A DNA stretch of 64,000 nt from positions 2,418,001-2,482,000 of the forward strand of contig JAQSEB010000037.1 of NCBI GenBank assembly GCA_030063045.1, written 5' to 3'. The notes below the pieces were generated by a model. That model had not been told where the DNA came from. It did no database searches and was given only the letters and a program-made list of their open reading frames with translations. Of the stretch, positions 35,001 through 46,904 are shown one piece after another. How positions within the stretch are numbered: the first letter of the stretch is position 1; each line of letters starts with the position of its first letter. Position numbers and translations under genes: made by a program. Source of the DNA: Pratylenchus scribneri (taxonomy: Eukaryota; Nematoda; Chromadorea; Rhabditida; Pratylenchidae).

Positions 35001-35997
35001 TCTCAGCATCATTTCCAACTCTAGCCGTGTTTCCGCCCTCTGAATCCAGTAAAATCACAACAATTTCTCTTCCATGGATGTCCTTCAACAGAAATGGACG
35101 AGACCACTTCCAAATGCCGACGGTCAATACAGCGTCGCCACCAACCCATTCGAAACCATCAACGAATCCCGTGAAGAATTCACTATTATCCTTTCCATTC
35201 AAAAGAGAAATCGGTTCTCCACATTCCATTTTGTTAAGCAGTCGAAGATAAAAATTCAGCAATGTGGATTTTCCTGTGCGAGAATTGCCAACAATGGAAA
35301 TACAGATAACCTGAACCAGAATAATTTATTAGTTTTGTCAATTGGAGAATAAAGTTTTTATTTATTTTATAGCAGTTATGTAATTTAAGTTTAAGTACGT
35401 TTTGTTGGAAAGTGAAAGGTCCCCTTATGGGTCACATGTTTAAGGTTAAGGTCATTAAGGGATAGTCTATGGATATGCTGGGATAAAAATCATCTCAGGT
35501 AGTCTTTAGTCTCTAACCTTGACCTTAACACCCAAAAGGGGACCCTTCACTTTACCCTTTTCACGAAAAAAAACGGACTTAAACTAAAAAATAATTATTT
35601 TATATACTATAAAATTAATGTGCTTTATTATTTTATTTTTTTTAAATTCAAATATATAAATTTACCTTCTTGCCTTTATAACGCTCATGGAGGAGTATCT
35701 CTCTCAGCTTTTTCTCATCCCATTCTAATACCCATTTGCCATTTGGTCGCTTTGAATGTCGGGCAATTTGAATGGCACGCGGTTGGTCCAAAAGCTCATC
35801 AATTGGAATATCGGCTCCAAAAGGCCTCTGTAAATATTTTAAATAAAAATTACAAAAAATTCTTATTAGTTTTCTGAATTCTAATTTTAAAAGTTCATTT
35901 ATTTAAAATTAAAATTCTTTTATTTTATTTTTGCCTCGTTTAATTTTACCCGATTAGAATTGTATTTGGTGCGGGGAAGTTTTTGTCCATCCATCAT
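32091..35997 (-). CDS. Atlastin/GBP-like dynamin-superfamily GTPase
   Basis: Eleven exons: 35997-35950, 35827-35666, 35310-34942, 34415-34302, 34250-34170, 34068-33933, 33462-33299, 33250-33194, 33148-33080, 32693-32499, 32330-32091; all joins keep phase, 544 residues. The GB1/RHD3-type G domain shows P-loop GNSRTGKST (78-86), switch I TVGIWKWS (Thr 133) and DSEG (159-162). In the guanine-specificity position, where the family has Arg-Asp, this protein has RRN (237-239). Helical middle-domain exons follow. The last exon has a long Gly/Ala-rich hydrophobic region (about 484-544), fitting an atlastin-like membrane anchor, though with no charged tail after it. Atlastins fuse ER membranes; GBPs act in defence. 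Which applies is open. A divergent paralogue starts at 38443. Confidence 0.85.
35385..35588. mobile_element. MITE in GTPase intron 2
   Basis: Inverted ends AAGTTTAAGTACG and CGGACTTAAACT; the inner arms (AAGTGAAAGGTCCCCTTATG and AAGGGGACCCTTCACTT) pair well. A half copy is at about 20712-20760. It sits in the intron between the second and third GTPase exons. Confidence 0.8.
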
Positions 35998-38442
35998 TAT
36001 ATTAGAAATTTTGTTTGAGGTAATTTTTTTAAAATCGTAATATCTATAATAATATTTTGAATTATTCATGTCAAATGAATATTAATATTAAATAATGGGA
36101 TTAGGTAATAGAATAGTATTTCCTCATCGATTATTTTTTCTTTTAATAGTTTGGAATTCCTAATTAATAACATTTGGAAAAAATTATTTCAGAATTTATT
36201 TTGGTTCGAAGATTTTCATATTAAAAAGAACCAAAAAATGGATTCATGAAGAATAGATCCAAAAATCATGAATTCACTTGTTGAATAGAGGAATAGAAAA
36301 TACGTAGTAGGACGTAACTGGAATAAAAAACCAAATTTTGGGAAAGTGATTTATCTCGGTCTTTGTTCAAATATAAAATACTTCATATTCATAATGAAGA
36401 TTGGTAAAAAAAATTGCAAGTGCATTTTATTAACTAGAATGTGTACTTATAAAATAGATTTGATTCGCAAAGTTCTACCAACATTACATATAGTGGAAAT
36501 AGGCATGTTGGGTATAATGGAAAGGAATCCAAAATCCCATCTTTTATATGGGCTTTTACCGGCCATTCATTAGATAAGAATGAATGCCGTAATTGAGGGA
36601 CGCGTGTGCAATTAATTGAATTTATATACTTTATGGACAAAAGTATTTGTAACAATTCAAGTGTTTCTCATCGAGGATTAGGTAAATAAATATAGCTGGA
36701 TAGTGGATAGTCTACCAATTATTAAAAGTATAGGTCCATTAATCCTAAATGGAAATGCTTGGGAAATTGCCTTCAGCAGAAAAAATATTTTGCCCATTTT
36801 TAAATTATTGTTGAATAAACAAAGAAAATAGTTCCCTTATTGCCGGTGCCAAAAATGAATACAAAATTTGGATAGGATGAATGCAACGGCAATGTGCGTG
36901 AGCATTTTGGTCAAATTTTTGTTCAATTCGGACATTATCGTCAGGGCCCGAGGACTGTAGATAGTCTACCTAACATTTAGAGATGTAGGGTATCAGTTGG
37001 AGATGGATTTTCAGCTTGGGAAATTGCCTTTGGCTAAAATATTTGAAAATTGCTCATTTTTGATTGACATGAAGAATAAAGAAAATATTTCCTCCCATTG
37101 TCGATGCCAATTCCAAGACGGGCATTTTTCCTATAGCATTTTTTTTACTTTTTGAATTTAAACAATTTAACAATTCCATCGGTAGATAACCGATAAAATA
37201 AAGAAAAAATTGGATAGAATTGCTAGCAAAGTTATAAAATTGCTTTGTATTAATATTTAAATATTATATCCTTTCGAGATTAGGAATTTTTTCTATAAAT
37301 TTTTAGCCAATTTATTTTAGAGAAAATAGAAAAAATAATTTGAATTTGTATTTGATTAAAATTTTAACACAAAAAAGAGAACAAAAAGCAACATAAGATA
37401 TATGATTTTCTTTTCTAGATTTTTAGATGAAACCTATTTTTGAGAACTAAATGATTATCGTATTTAAAATGGAAATAAAATAATCATTATTTTTATTATA
37501 AATATTTGATAAATATTTTTATATTTTTTTTCGGTCGGATCTTTCCTTATGCATTCTAAAAAATTCTATTTATGCTTTAATTACAATCATAACTGCTTTA
37601 CTTAAAAAGAATGAGAAAAAAGAATGCCCGATATAGTTAGTCAACTAATTAGTAATAATATCAATTATTCTTCTATCAAAAAATGACAACAGAATTCAAC
37701 TGTTGCTTCTCATCAGTGCAGATCACATGAGAAAAATATTTCTCAAGCCACATTTATTCATGCCCTATAAAATGTTGGGTATTGAGTATTGACTATTGGT
37801 AGACTATTTATGGATCCTTATAATTATGAATGAATTTTGCCTCATTAAAAATATGTGTTCAAATTACACAAATGTCCACCTGCCTGGTCTTCCAAATGCC
37901 AATCGCCGTAACTTACTCCATTACAAATCTCCCTCAAAGATTTTCATTATTTTATTTTGTAAATTTTACTCTTTCGTGGGTTACTTATAAGTGACACTGA
38001 TCAGTGACTACTCCTTCTCTATGAAATTGAAATCCAATTAAAAAGAATGTGATATTATTCAATTTCATCAGTACTGGTTTGAAGATTCCTTATTAATTTC
38101 TAATTAAGTTCATTTTGAGTTATATTATTTGTAAATAAATAATGCCGTTTAATTTTTTGCTTGTCCTTAATAAAAAAATTTTTTGATAAAAAATTTTGTT
38201 AGGTTTAAATTTATCCTAATCTAATATTTTTTTTTGTCTAGTCCTTCCGAATGATTAGGGCATTGAGTTTAATAAAAATATCCCTTTTTGTAAATATCCA
38301 TAGATCTCAAATCAAAATATTTATTTATTCATTTGAATTCATAAAAATTATACTTGCTAATAAAATTTTTTTTGTTTTATTCAAATTCTAGATTTTATAA
38401 TATCAAAAGTTTTTTAATTCCCCAAAAATTTATTGTTTCAAA
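35998..38442. promoter_or_regulatory. Shared upstream region of the two divergent GTPase genes
   Basis: 2.4 kb between head-to-head paralogues, so both promoters should lie here, but no core element is clear. It contains a diverged direct repeat: about 36700-36870 and 36950-37115 share GGATAGTCTACC / GATAGTCTACC, GCTTGGGAAATTGCCTT and an AATAAA(G)AAAAT tail, about 245 bases apart. The repeat may derive from a duplicated noncoding transcript or regulatory block. Open frames at 36346-36655 and 37796-37990 show no domain. Confidence 0.4.
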
Positions 38443-41400
38443 ATGGATTCAAATAATGTTGAATTCAAAATTGATGAAGCGTTGGAAATGGATGAAACTG
38501 ATTTTTTGATGGTTTCATCAGTTGAAAAGGAACCACTAAAAGAGGAATTTCAAAATTTATAGGTAAATTAATAAATAAAAAAATATGAATTTTTTATATT
38601 ATTTGATTCAGAAAACGCAAATCAAAAAGGAACAGCTGAATTTCGCAGCGGACGTTGAAGCAGATGAGCTTTATGAAAATCCGCGTGCCATTCAAATTGC
38701 GCGACATTCAAAGCGACCAAATGACAAATGGGAATTAGAATGGGATAAGAAAAATCTTTCTAAGATTCTTCTCCATAAGCGTTATAATGGAAAGAAGGTG
38801 AATTTAGAATTAATTTTTTAATAGAATTATTTTAAAATTCATCTCTTGATTCTAAGTAAAAAATTTATTTTAATTAATATATGCCTAATTAATTGCTTAA
38901 TTCCAAAAAATATGTGAAATATTAATACAATTTATAAATAATTATATTTTATTATTTTTTACTATTTAATAATTTTAATTATTTAAATTTTATTTTTACT
39001 TTTTATTTCAAAAGATTTTTTTAAAAATTTCAATATTAAAATTTATTTTTGCTATTATTATATCATAGGCTTGAGTTGAAATTTTTATTAAATAGTGTGA
39101 ATTAATTTTTAAAAAATGAACAAAGATTTCTTCTATTTAGAAAAAAAAATATTTTGAGAATTATTATAATAGATTTCACACATTTTCTTTATTCTATTTT
39201 AGATTTGATATTTAGGAAATTTCGACAATTTATTTATTTTAAATTTTTTTTTCAGATCATTTGCATTTCAATTGTTGGCAATGCTCGAACCGGAAAATCC
39301 ACAGTGCTAAATTTCTGGCTTTATTTTTTTGGCAAAATGGAACGTGGCGAAGCGATTTCTTTTTTGAATGGAGTGGAAGAGAATGATTTGTTCACGGAAT
39401 TCATTGATGGTTTCGCTTGGGATTCAGGCGAACAAACATTAACTAATGGCATTTGGATGTGGTCGAAGCTTTTTGTCATTGGTGAGGTTGCAGTGCTTTT
39501 GCTCGATTGTGAGGGCGGAAATTCGGCCAGAGATGGAAATGAGGCCAAAGATGATTCATGCCTGGATGCACAATATTTTTCAATATGTGGATTGGCCTCC
39601 AGTGTATTAGTAAAAAAAACATCTAAAATCAATTAATTAATACTGAATTTTATAATTTATAAATATTTTTTAAGAACTAACTTATAAAAAAGATAATGAT
39701 GCCTATTTGGAATTGAAAAATTGTTATTCTACAATTTTTAAACAAAACAAAAAATAAATAGATCGATTATGCCAGATTTTTTTTCAAAAAAAAAATATCT
39801 TGGCCATAAATTAAAATATTTAATTTAAGCGAATATAAAATGATTAAAATTCTAAAATAAAATTCATCATAAATTAATAATAGAGAATCAATCATTTAGC
39901 TTTTGACAATTAAAATAAAATTTTTTTTGTCAAGATTATGCAAATATCCTAAAAATTACTTAAATTACAAAATAATTTAAATGAACTTGAAAAATTATAT
40001 TTTACAAAAAGGTAGAAATCTTTAAACAAATGCATCTGGGTAGTTCTTAGTAATAGATTTTGTCTTTGATAGTTGATAAGAAAATTTTATATAGACAATA
40101 TATTTTTTTTTCAAATATCAAAATTAGCATCAATAATTTTAATAATTTAATAGGTGTATAACATAAATAAAATGCCAACGAAAGAAAATTTGGAATCACT
40201 GGATCGCTATACCAAATATGGCCGGGTGGTCAATAATATTAAAATTCCATTTCAAGTAACATATAATATTTTAATAATTCCATTAGAATCAATTTTTATA
40301 TTAGAATTTGTTCTTTCTTCGCCGTGATTGTCCTGATAGTGAGGCTGGAGTTGATTGTATGGAATCGTTGGCAATATTTTCAAAGGTATAACGCATCTGA
40401 TAATTGTATATTCATAAAATAATGGCAATGAATGATTGTAGTAAAATATTTATTTTTAGCAAGAAAAATATGCTGCAATTTTGAAGAATCCAAATGTAAA
40501 TGTCAATTGCTATAAATTGCCTGCACCCGAAAAAGCGCTTTCTGATTCTAAAGTATACAAACAGCATTTCCTTGCCGGAAAATGCACTGTTAAAAGTAAC
40601 TACAATATTTATTATATATTTAAATAAAATAATAAATTAAAATTTAACAAAAAATATATTATCAAATTTATTAATTTACATATTAAAATAATCTGAAAAA
40701 GTTGTTTTAAAATTTTTATTTTTTTCCTAAACGTAATTAATAAAAAAATGTGGTATTTTATTTAATGTTCTTATATAAATAATAATATTGGCATCCATAT
40801 AATTTTTTAATTTTTAAAGAAGTTGGCCGAGAATTTCTTGACCATTTGGTTCGACAGTTTAATCTAATGCTATCAGTTAATGAACAAAATGGTAGTATTA
40901 GCATCGATGAAAAAGTTATGAAATCGCGCATGTTAGAAACTGGCCAAAGTCATTTATACACCTGCGATGAATTCCACGGTTTGCTGAAGGTAAAAAAAGC
41001 AATTAATAAAAATTACGAATTAAATTATTTCCAGAACATCTTCCAGACATTTAAAGAAATTGATTTTACCGATCCAGATGAATTTCCATCGGTATATAAA
41101 AAATTATTTACATAAAATTTTATTATTATCTTATAGTTATGGTCGGCAAAAAGAGCTAAAGAAGCTGCGTTACATCATATAAAAGTTGCAGTGAAGAATC
41201 ACAAGGTAAAATATAATGTCTAAAAATCTCAAAAATCGGCAAAATATGGCATAAGTAAAAAATGCCGAAAAATTCGGTAAATGCCACATTTTTGCAATAT
41301 TTCAGCAAGTTTGAATATAATAATAATTTCCATAAAAATAAACATATATATAAAAACATAACTCATATTAAATAAATGAACTCTGCTATTATTAATTAAT

Positions 41401-41804
41401 AATTATTTAATTACTTTTTTTAAAATCTATTCTCATATTAAATTTGATTAAAAAAATAGCCTATAGATCCTCTGGTAAAAATTGATTTTATTTTCATGAA
41501 TTTGTAGTTTATTCATAGGACATGGAAATATAAATAGAATTTTTATTATTTCAAATACATTTATTTCCATATTAATTTGGCATTTTTGATGACCATTTAT
41601 TGCTAAATTTTTAGAATGAACATAAAAAGCAATTAATCATTTTTATGTTTAAAGCACGAATATCTATAAATAAAAACATTTTTTTTAAACTTAAAAATCT
41701 TTCCATTAATTGGCATAATTTTAGTTTTTAAAAATAAATTTACCTTAAATTTTTAGCGAACCAGAAGTGGCCTGCAACTTGATTTGCGGTCAATTCCACA
41801 ATAG
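38443..41804 (+). pseudogene. Truncated atlastin/GBP-like GTPase paralogue
   Basis: Exons match the minus-strand gene: 38443-38562, 38612-38797, 39256-39609, 40154-40255, 40305-40385, 40460-40595, 40820-40989, 41035-41091, 41137-41205, 41757-41804. The P-loop GNARTGKST, TNGIWMWS, DCEGG and the RRD specificity motif are all present. Two defects are visible. Exon 1 (from ATG 38443) ends in an in-frame TAG directly before the donor. The last exon diverges from its paralogue after LDLR and stops at 41802-41804, so the C-terminal ~130 residues, including the hydrophobic region, are missing. A few residues are also deleted before DCEGG. If transcription started from another first exon, a soluble GTPase of about 370 residues is possible; otherwise it is a pseudogene. 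Confidence 0.75.
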
Positions 41805-42177
41805 ACAAAAGACAGTGCCAATGTGGTCAATTTCAAAATTGGGCCAATGTGGTCGGTACTTGTCGGCTTTGTTAGTATCCTCTTGGTAATTATGCAGTTG
41901 GTACCCCCTATTTTTGACCAAAATTTTTATTTTCGATTTTCGACTTAAAAATATGTATTATGGGGTTTACGAAGTAAGGGAATCTGAATATCGAGTTTTT
42001 CAAATTACAAGATTTATTCAATAAATTTCGACTTTCCGATGATGAATTTGAAATTGGTTCAAAGAATTAAAATTGCTTCATACTCAACGTATTTGCGAAT
42101 GTGGCAAAGGCAATGAACTACAAATGGATCAAAAAACGGTTCTTTTGAATCCGTCCTTGATAATTTTAATAAGTCAA
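41805..42177. other. Junction between truncated GTPase and segmental duplication array
   Basis: No coding content. TGTGGTCAATTTC and TGTGGTCGGTACTTG phrases repeat locally. The break in the GTPase 3' end lies here, so this is probably a rearrangement junction. Confidence 0.45.
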
Positions 42178-42715
42178 ACATTTTGTTTTACGCCAATCAT
42201 CAGAGGTGTTTAAAATTTACAAATGTTTAGCCATGGACAAAACTTGTAAATTTAGATTTGGTTGTGGCAATTGATGTGTAAAAAAAAGTGAATTGGCGGT
42301 CAAATCGATGGGATACACTTACGAACAGCATAATCAATAAATTTTATCGGTTTAGAGAAGAAAAGATGATGAAATTTTCATTATAATATCATTTTATCGT
42401 TCTTAAAATAATTTAAAAATTTGAAAAATAGTAAAAGTATAATAGGATAGATTTTAAGGAGGGAAAACTTTTGTATTTTTGTAAAAATCACAAAATAAAA
42501 ACCTCCATGAAATAACTTACAATATAGAATAGGATTAAATGGATGGAAATATTTTGCAATTATGGTCCGGATGCATAATATTGCCAATACAAAATGCCAA
42601 TCCAATTTTGTCATCTACCAGATGAAGAACCTCCGTATCTAACTCGGGCATGTCCGTGGCTACGATATCCTGGTCTATCTGAGTATGGCCTTTCGTCCTC
42701 TTTTCTTTTTTCGTC

Positions 42716-43365
42716 TCATTCTTTTTCTTCTTGTCTTTTCTTAGCATCGCAATTATTATAGTGACTATTCTTCATTCTTTCCTGTGAGAATGCGATAAAT
42801 ATTTAATTTGTTTTTATTTTAAAATTTTTTTATAATTGGAAATATCTGAGGAATGGGATTGTAGAAATCCAGTATTGGAAAAAATATTTTTTCCAATAAA
42901 AATTTTATTATTTTCTAAAAATTTCTCTTTAAATTATAAAGCAATTCCTCACTGCACTATATCAGGGAAGTCTTCCTTCCCTGGAGAAGTATTCCGAACA
43001 TTTTGTTTATTTTTTTTTTCTCTACTTCATATAAAATTTTTTTGAATTCTAAATTAATTATAGTTCCAAATATTTTAAATTTATGTTATTTTTTTTGCTT
43101 TTTTTATTAAAAAAATCAATTTGCAAATATAATATATTTAAAAATTTTCATCATGTCGGAAATGGCACTGCAGAGGAAAGTAATTCCTAATTTTATATAT
43201 TTTCACCAATTATCTTACTATAGACCCAGAATTGTGATGGTAAGTAAATGTTTGGTTGCAATATTCACATGTCCATGACTTGTCGTCGCTTTCAATTTGT
43301 TGCGGAATGAATGTAGTGGCCAAAAGGAAGACAAAAAGGAATGTTAATGTTGAGGGAAATTGCAT
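42716..43365 (-). pseudogene. Secreted C-x2-C...H-x3-C protein, copy 1, nonsense mutation
   Basis: Exon 1 is 43365-43219 (49 codons: signal peptide, then SWTCEYCNQTFTYHH) with donor GTAAGA; exon 2 begins at 42781 after the acceptor CTCACAG. The exon 2 frame starts like copy 3 (MKNSHYNNC) but a CGA to TGA change at 42718-42716 ends it after 21 codons. The remainder of the exon is still similar to copy 3, so the stop is recent. As it stands it would encode a 70-residue secreted peptide lacking the HGHAR tail. Confidence 0.75.
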
Positions 43366-43728
43366 TTTTATCTTTTTTTATTGCACTGAAATTTAAAATG
43401 AGGGTTGAGGAAAAAACTATACTACTATATATTTATAAAATAGAGTAAGAGAAGGGAATTTTTTGCCAAATTTTACTTGTAATCGCTTTTTTTATTAATT
43501 TTAATTGGAATTTTCACCATTTATATATTAAAATAAATTTATTTTGAAAGAATTGGGAAACTATTTTATTATTAATTGGAGAATTATTAAATTATATTAC
43601 ATAAGCCCATATTTTGGCTGATTTTTCTAATCTCTTTTCAATGCCCCAATCGAATAAATTTGGCAAAAAATCATAAAATATTGTGGCATGATCTCATTTT
43701 GATCCAGCCATAAAAAATTTAATGCGCC

Positions 43729-43865
43729 TCTACCACCCGTAGATTATCCATCAGCAGATCGGGCTCAACACATCCGGCTCGACATATCGGGACCGACATT
43801 TCCAGCTCAATACGTTGGGCCCGACTTTTCGGACTCGAAACTTCGGGCCTCGACATTTTGGCATC
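43729..43865. repeat. GC-rich CGACAT/TCGGGC short tandem repeat
   Basis: Degenerate 15-16-bp repeats of the type GGGCTCGACATTTCGG. Related blocks lie at 44435-44560, 46780-46900, 51740-51830 and 52385-52530, in both orientations. Short open frames through them show HFGSR-like or SGHDI-like peptide repeats, which are by-products. Confidence 0.7.
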
Positions 43866-44052
43866 ATGAAAAAAAAAATGTAAAATCATAATAAAATTTA
43901 ACTTCCCAATATATTTAGTCCAAAATAAAAATTTTAATTTTCCGCTTTTCCGGCAACTTTCATGCATGGCATTCAACATTTTCCAGGTATGATATATTGT
44001 TAAATATTAAAAAAAACTATTTTATTCTTAAGATTTATTAAAGTGATAAAAG

Positions 44053-44177
44053 AGGAGGAAGAATTCCAATTTGATCGTACGAATTATGTAATTGATCATA
44101 CTAGACTAATAACTGGGAGTATTCGTTCAAAAACATATATTGCTAATGATCGGACGGCAATCGGTGATCTTTTTTGA
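44053..44177 (+). pseudogene. Acidic exon of unknown gene, unit 1 copy, broken
   Basis: Diverged copy of the exon at 52007-52198. It reads EEEFQFDRTNYVIDHTRL and on to a TGA at 44175-44177 in the place where the other copy continues as FRIFEGN; after this the match is frame-shifted. Decayed relative of unit 3. Confidence 0.5.
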
Positions 44178-44434
44178 ATAATTGATGGAAATCAGAAACG
44201 AGATAGATGCCGCGGTTTGGATTGTCCATTTACATGCACTTAAATATAGTTATAATCTAAGTATGACTTCGATATCTGAGTCAATTAATGTATTTGCCTG
44301 TCTTTTTAACTTGTTCATATTTTTGATAATTTGGAAAAAATATTTTATTATTGCGTTTATTTATTAATTTTTATTTTGGACAGAAATATCTTGGGAATCT
44401 ATTATCATTTTATATTTATTTTCCTTGAGCCAGA

Positions 44435-44560
44435 AATGTCGTGTCCCGAAATATGTAAGCCCGAAGTGTCGGGAACCGAAATGTCGAAGCCCGAAAACTG
44501 GGGCCCATAGTGTTGAACCCGAAAAGTCAGGCTGAAGTCTTGAGCCCGAAATATCAGGAT
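44435..44560. repeat. GC-rich CCCGAAATGTCG short tandem repeat
   Basis: Inverted orientation relative to 43729-43865. Repeats of AAGCCCGAAGTGTCGGGA type. The two blocks in one unit could pair as long inverted arms around the acidic exon. Confidence 0.65.
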
Positions 44561-44879
44561 CCTGTGGGGGATAGAAAATATTCCGGATTCGTAACTCGGT
44601 TGAAGAGTGTTCAATTGTTGAAGACTAATTAACACGATGGTCAAATAGTCTTGGTAAATTACTGTGGATTGGATTGGAAATTGGAGGGAATTGATTTTAA
44701 TCGAAGTCTTTAAATAATTTTATCCGATTTGATTAAATGTTAACTGGGAGGTGAAGTGATATAATTGACAATTTGTGAGGAGGTTTATAAAGCCAATAAA
44801 ATGCACGGGTGATCATCAAATCAGGCGAAACTTTGGGAATAAATGGATAAATTTGATAAACAAAATTGAGGGAATTAAA

Positions 44880-45180
44880 ATCAAAGAAAGGAAATTTACA
44901 GGAATAAGATTAGCCGAAAAAAATTATAGTGAGAATTAAGTTGATATGAAATTATATTGGGAAAGGCATCCGTGATTGGAGGCAAAATGGATGTGGAGGA
45001 GTAAATCAAACGAAACTTTATTTGGGGAATTGGATGGGAAGGGAATAAGATTAGTCGAAACAGAATTATAGTGAGAATTTAGTTGATATGAAATTATATG
45101 GGGAAAGGCACCGGTGATGGGAATAGGTAAAATAGGCCGAAACTCTATTTGGGGAATTGGAATGGGAATGATCATCAAAA
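44880..45180. repeat. Imperfect tandem repeat of about 130 bases, unit 1
   Basis: Two units share GGAATAAGATTAG(C/T)CGAAA, ATTATAGTGAGAATT and GTTGATATGAAATTATAT. The same block is at 52860-53145, and a partial one at 62695-62860. The Ile/Pro-rich minus-strand frame across it is low-complexity and not called. Confidence 0.6.
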
Positions 45181-45493
45181 AATGATAAAAAAATACTAAA
45201 AAAATTTTATGCTTTTTATTTAGCTATTTTATTAATTTAGCAAAATTTCCCAATTTTTAACAATTTTTAGCCGACTTATGATTTTTTTGTAATGGAAACA
45301 TATCGAATTAATATCATTTTTTAAAATATTTTTATCTCTTCAAGAAATGTTCTAAAAATTTAAAAAAAATTATGATGACAGTGGTATCTATATTTAATGA
45401 ATAACTTTCCATTTTATATTCCATTTTTTCCCTAATTTTGATCTTCATTTCAAATACATCTTCTTAATCCAATTCCAATTTCCATTTTTTCAT

Positions 45494-45679
45494 CTAATTG
45501 GCACAATAGTTGAGCAGAGCAGCAGCAGAGCAATAGCAGGCGGAATCCACGGCAATATTAGTTGGGGTAGAATTTCCAATCCCCAATTGTGATTTTATTA
45601 GCCACATATGCCGACAAAGGATAATAAAATTTACCCACTGGGCAAATCCCATTTTTTTACGTTTTTGATCGTTGATCAT
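45494..45679 (-). CDS. Small Cys-containing frame conserved between units, copy 1
   Basis: From ATG 45679 the frame encodes 61 residues ending SACYCSAAALLNYCAN. Its relative in unit 3 (about 53430-53635) is shifted near the start by a base-count difference in an A run and has a different stop, but keeps the IGNSTPTNIAVDSACYC block. An intron may separate the two parts (acceptor-like AG before TCACAATTGGG). Conservation of the Cys block hints at coding use, but no family is recognised. Confidence 0.3.
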   Translation of the reverse strand: MINDQKRKKMGFAQWVNFIILCRHMWLIKSQLGIGNSTPTNIAVDSACYCSAAALLNYCAN

Positions 45680-46199
45680 TAAAATAATTATAAAATATTT
45701 TAATTTAAAAAATGGCTAAATAAATTATAAAAGAGCAAAAATAAATTCTGTCTGCGACACTTTTGGCATAAATTGCTGATTGGGATTTGGGATCATTTGT
45801 TGGGATTAAATAATGGAATGTTCAATTAATAAAAGTATTTGATTCTTCAATTCTGCCATTCTATGTGGATCAGTATGGAAATTTATGATCGTCAATAGGA
45901 AGAGTTTACAAAAAATTAAATTCCATTTGTTTTAGAACTGCGCAGATTTGCACGACTGTAACTTTTTTATTTTTGTATTTTATATGAAGTGAATGGTATA
46001 TTTATATTCTGCTCATCAAGATGAATCAAATGAGCTATAATTTGCCCAAAAAATGTAAAAATTTTTTGAGTTCAGTCCCATAGGTTTGAGACCCTTCACA
46101 TTTACTATTTTCAAAACTTGACCAAAAATGTTTGCAAGCTCAAAATTTTTGACATTTTTGGAAAAACATTTTTTTGAAATTTTTGGCGGATGTAAACTA

Positions 46200-46735
46200 C
46201 ATAAGTTCCAAATTTTCAATGCCTCATTCGAATAAATAAATCCGGCAAAAAATTATAAAATTTTGTGGCATGATCTCTTTTTGATCATTCTTTTTCCAAA
46301 TTTTCAATGCCTCAATCGAATAAATAAATCCGGCAAAAAATTATAAAATTTTGTGGCATGATCTCTTTTTGATCATTCTTTTTCCAAATTTTCAATGCCT
46401 CGAATAAATAAATCAGGCAAAAAATTATAAAATTTTGTGGCATGATCTCTTTTTGATCATTCTTTTTCCAAATTTTCAATGCCCCAATCGAATAAATAAA
46501 TCCGACAAAAAATTATAAAATTTTATGGCATGATCTCTTTTTGATCATTCTTTTTCCAAATTTTCAATGCCTCAATCGAATAAATAAATCCGGCAAAAAA
46601 TTATAAAATTTTGTGGCATGATCTCTTTTTGATCATTCTTTTTCATAAATTTTCAATGCCCCAATCGAATAAATAAATCCGGCAAAAAATTATAAAATAT
46701 TGTGGCATGATCTTTTTTGATCAGTCTTAGGTGTA
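46200..46735. repeat. 88-bp satellite, six copies
   Basis: Head-to-tail units of about 88 bases contain TTTTCAATGCCTCAATCGAA, AAATCCGGCAAAAAATTATA and the hairpin ATGATCTCTTTTTGATCAT. The same monomer is at 54173-54555 (four to five copies) and singly near 43640, 51605 and 62520. Single copies at the same relative place in each unit suggest local expansion from one. Confidence 0.85.
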
Positions 46736-46779
46736 AATTTTTGTGATCAGCCATATAAAATTTAATGTGCTCCTACAAA

Positions 46780-46900
46780 GTAGGTTACCCGACAACCGTA
46801 TTCAACACTTCGGACTCGACATGTCAGGACCGACTTTTCGGGCTAAATACATTGGGCTCGACTTTCGGGCTCGAAAATTCGGGCCCCGACATTTTAGGAT
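46780..46900. repeat. GC-rich CGACAT/TCGGGC short tandem repeat
   Basis: Same family and orientation as 43729-43865. It follows the 88-bp array, as the block at 51740 follows a single 88-bp monomer. Confidence 0.6.
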
Positions 46901-46904
46901 CATT

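Larger units (their letters stand above)
42178..46760. repeat. Segmental duplication, unit 1
   Basis: Homologous along its length to 49713-54560 (unit 3). Shared landmarks in order: GTTTTACGCCAATCA, the secreted-protein exons, an acidic plus-strand exon, GC-rich CCCGAA repeats, AGATTAG-rich tandem block, a CAG-containing small frame and the 88-bp satellite. Shorter or disrupted relatives are 47925-48944 and 59150-62870. Confidence 0.85.

Noticed and set aside
44936..45178. Ile/Pro-rich minus-strand frame (and its copy at 52925-53143)
   Set aside because: It lies in an imperfect noncoding tandem repeat, is low in complexity and has no splice or start support.
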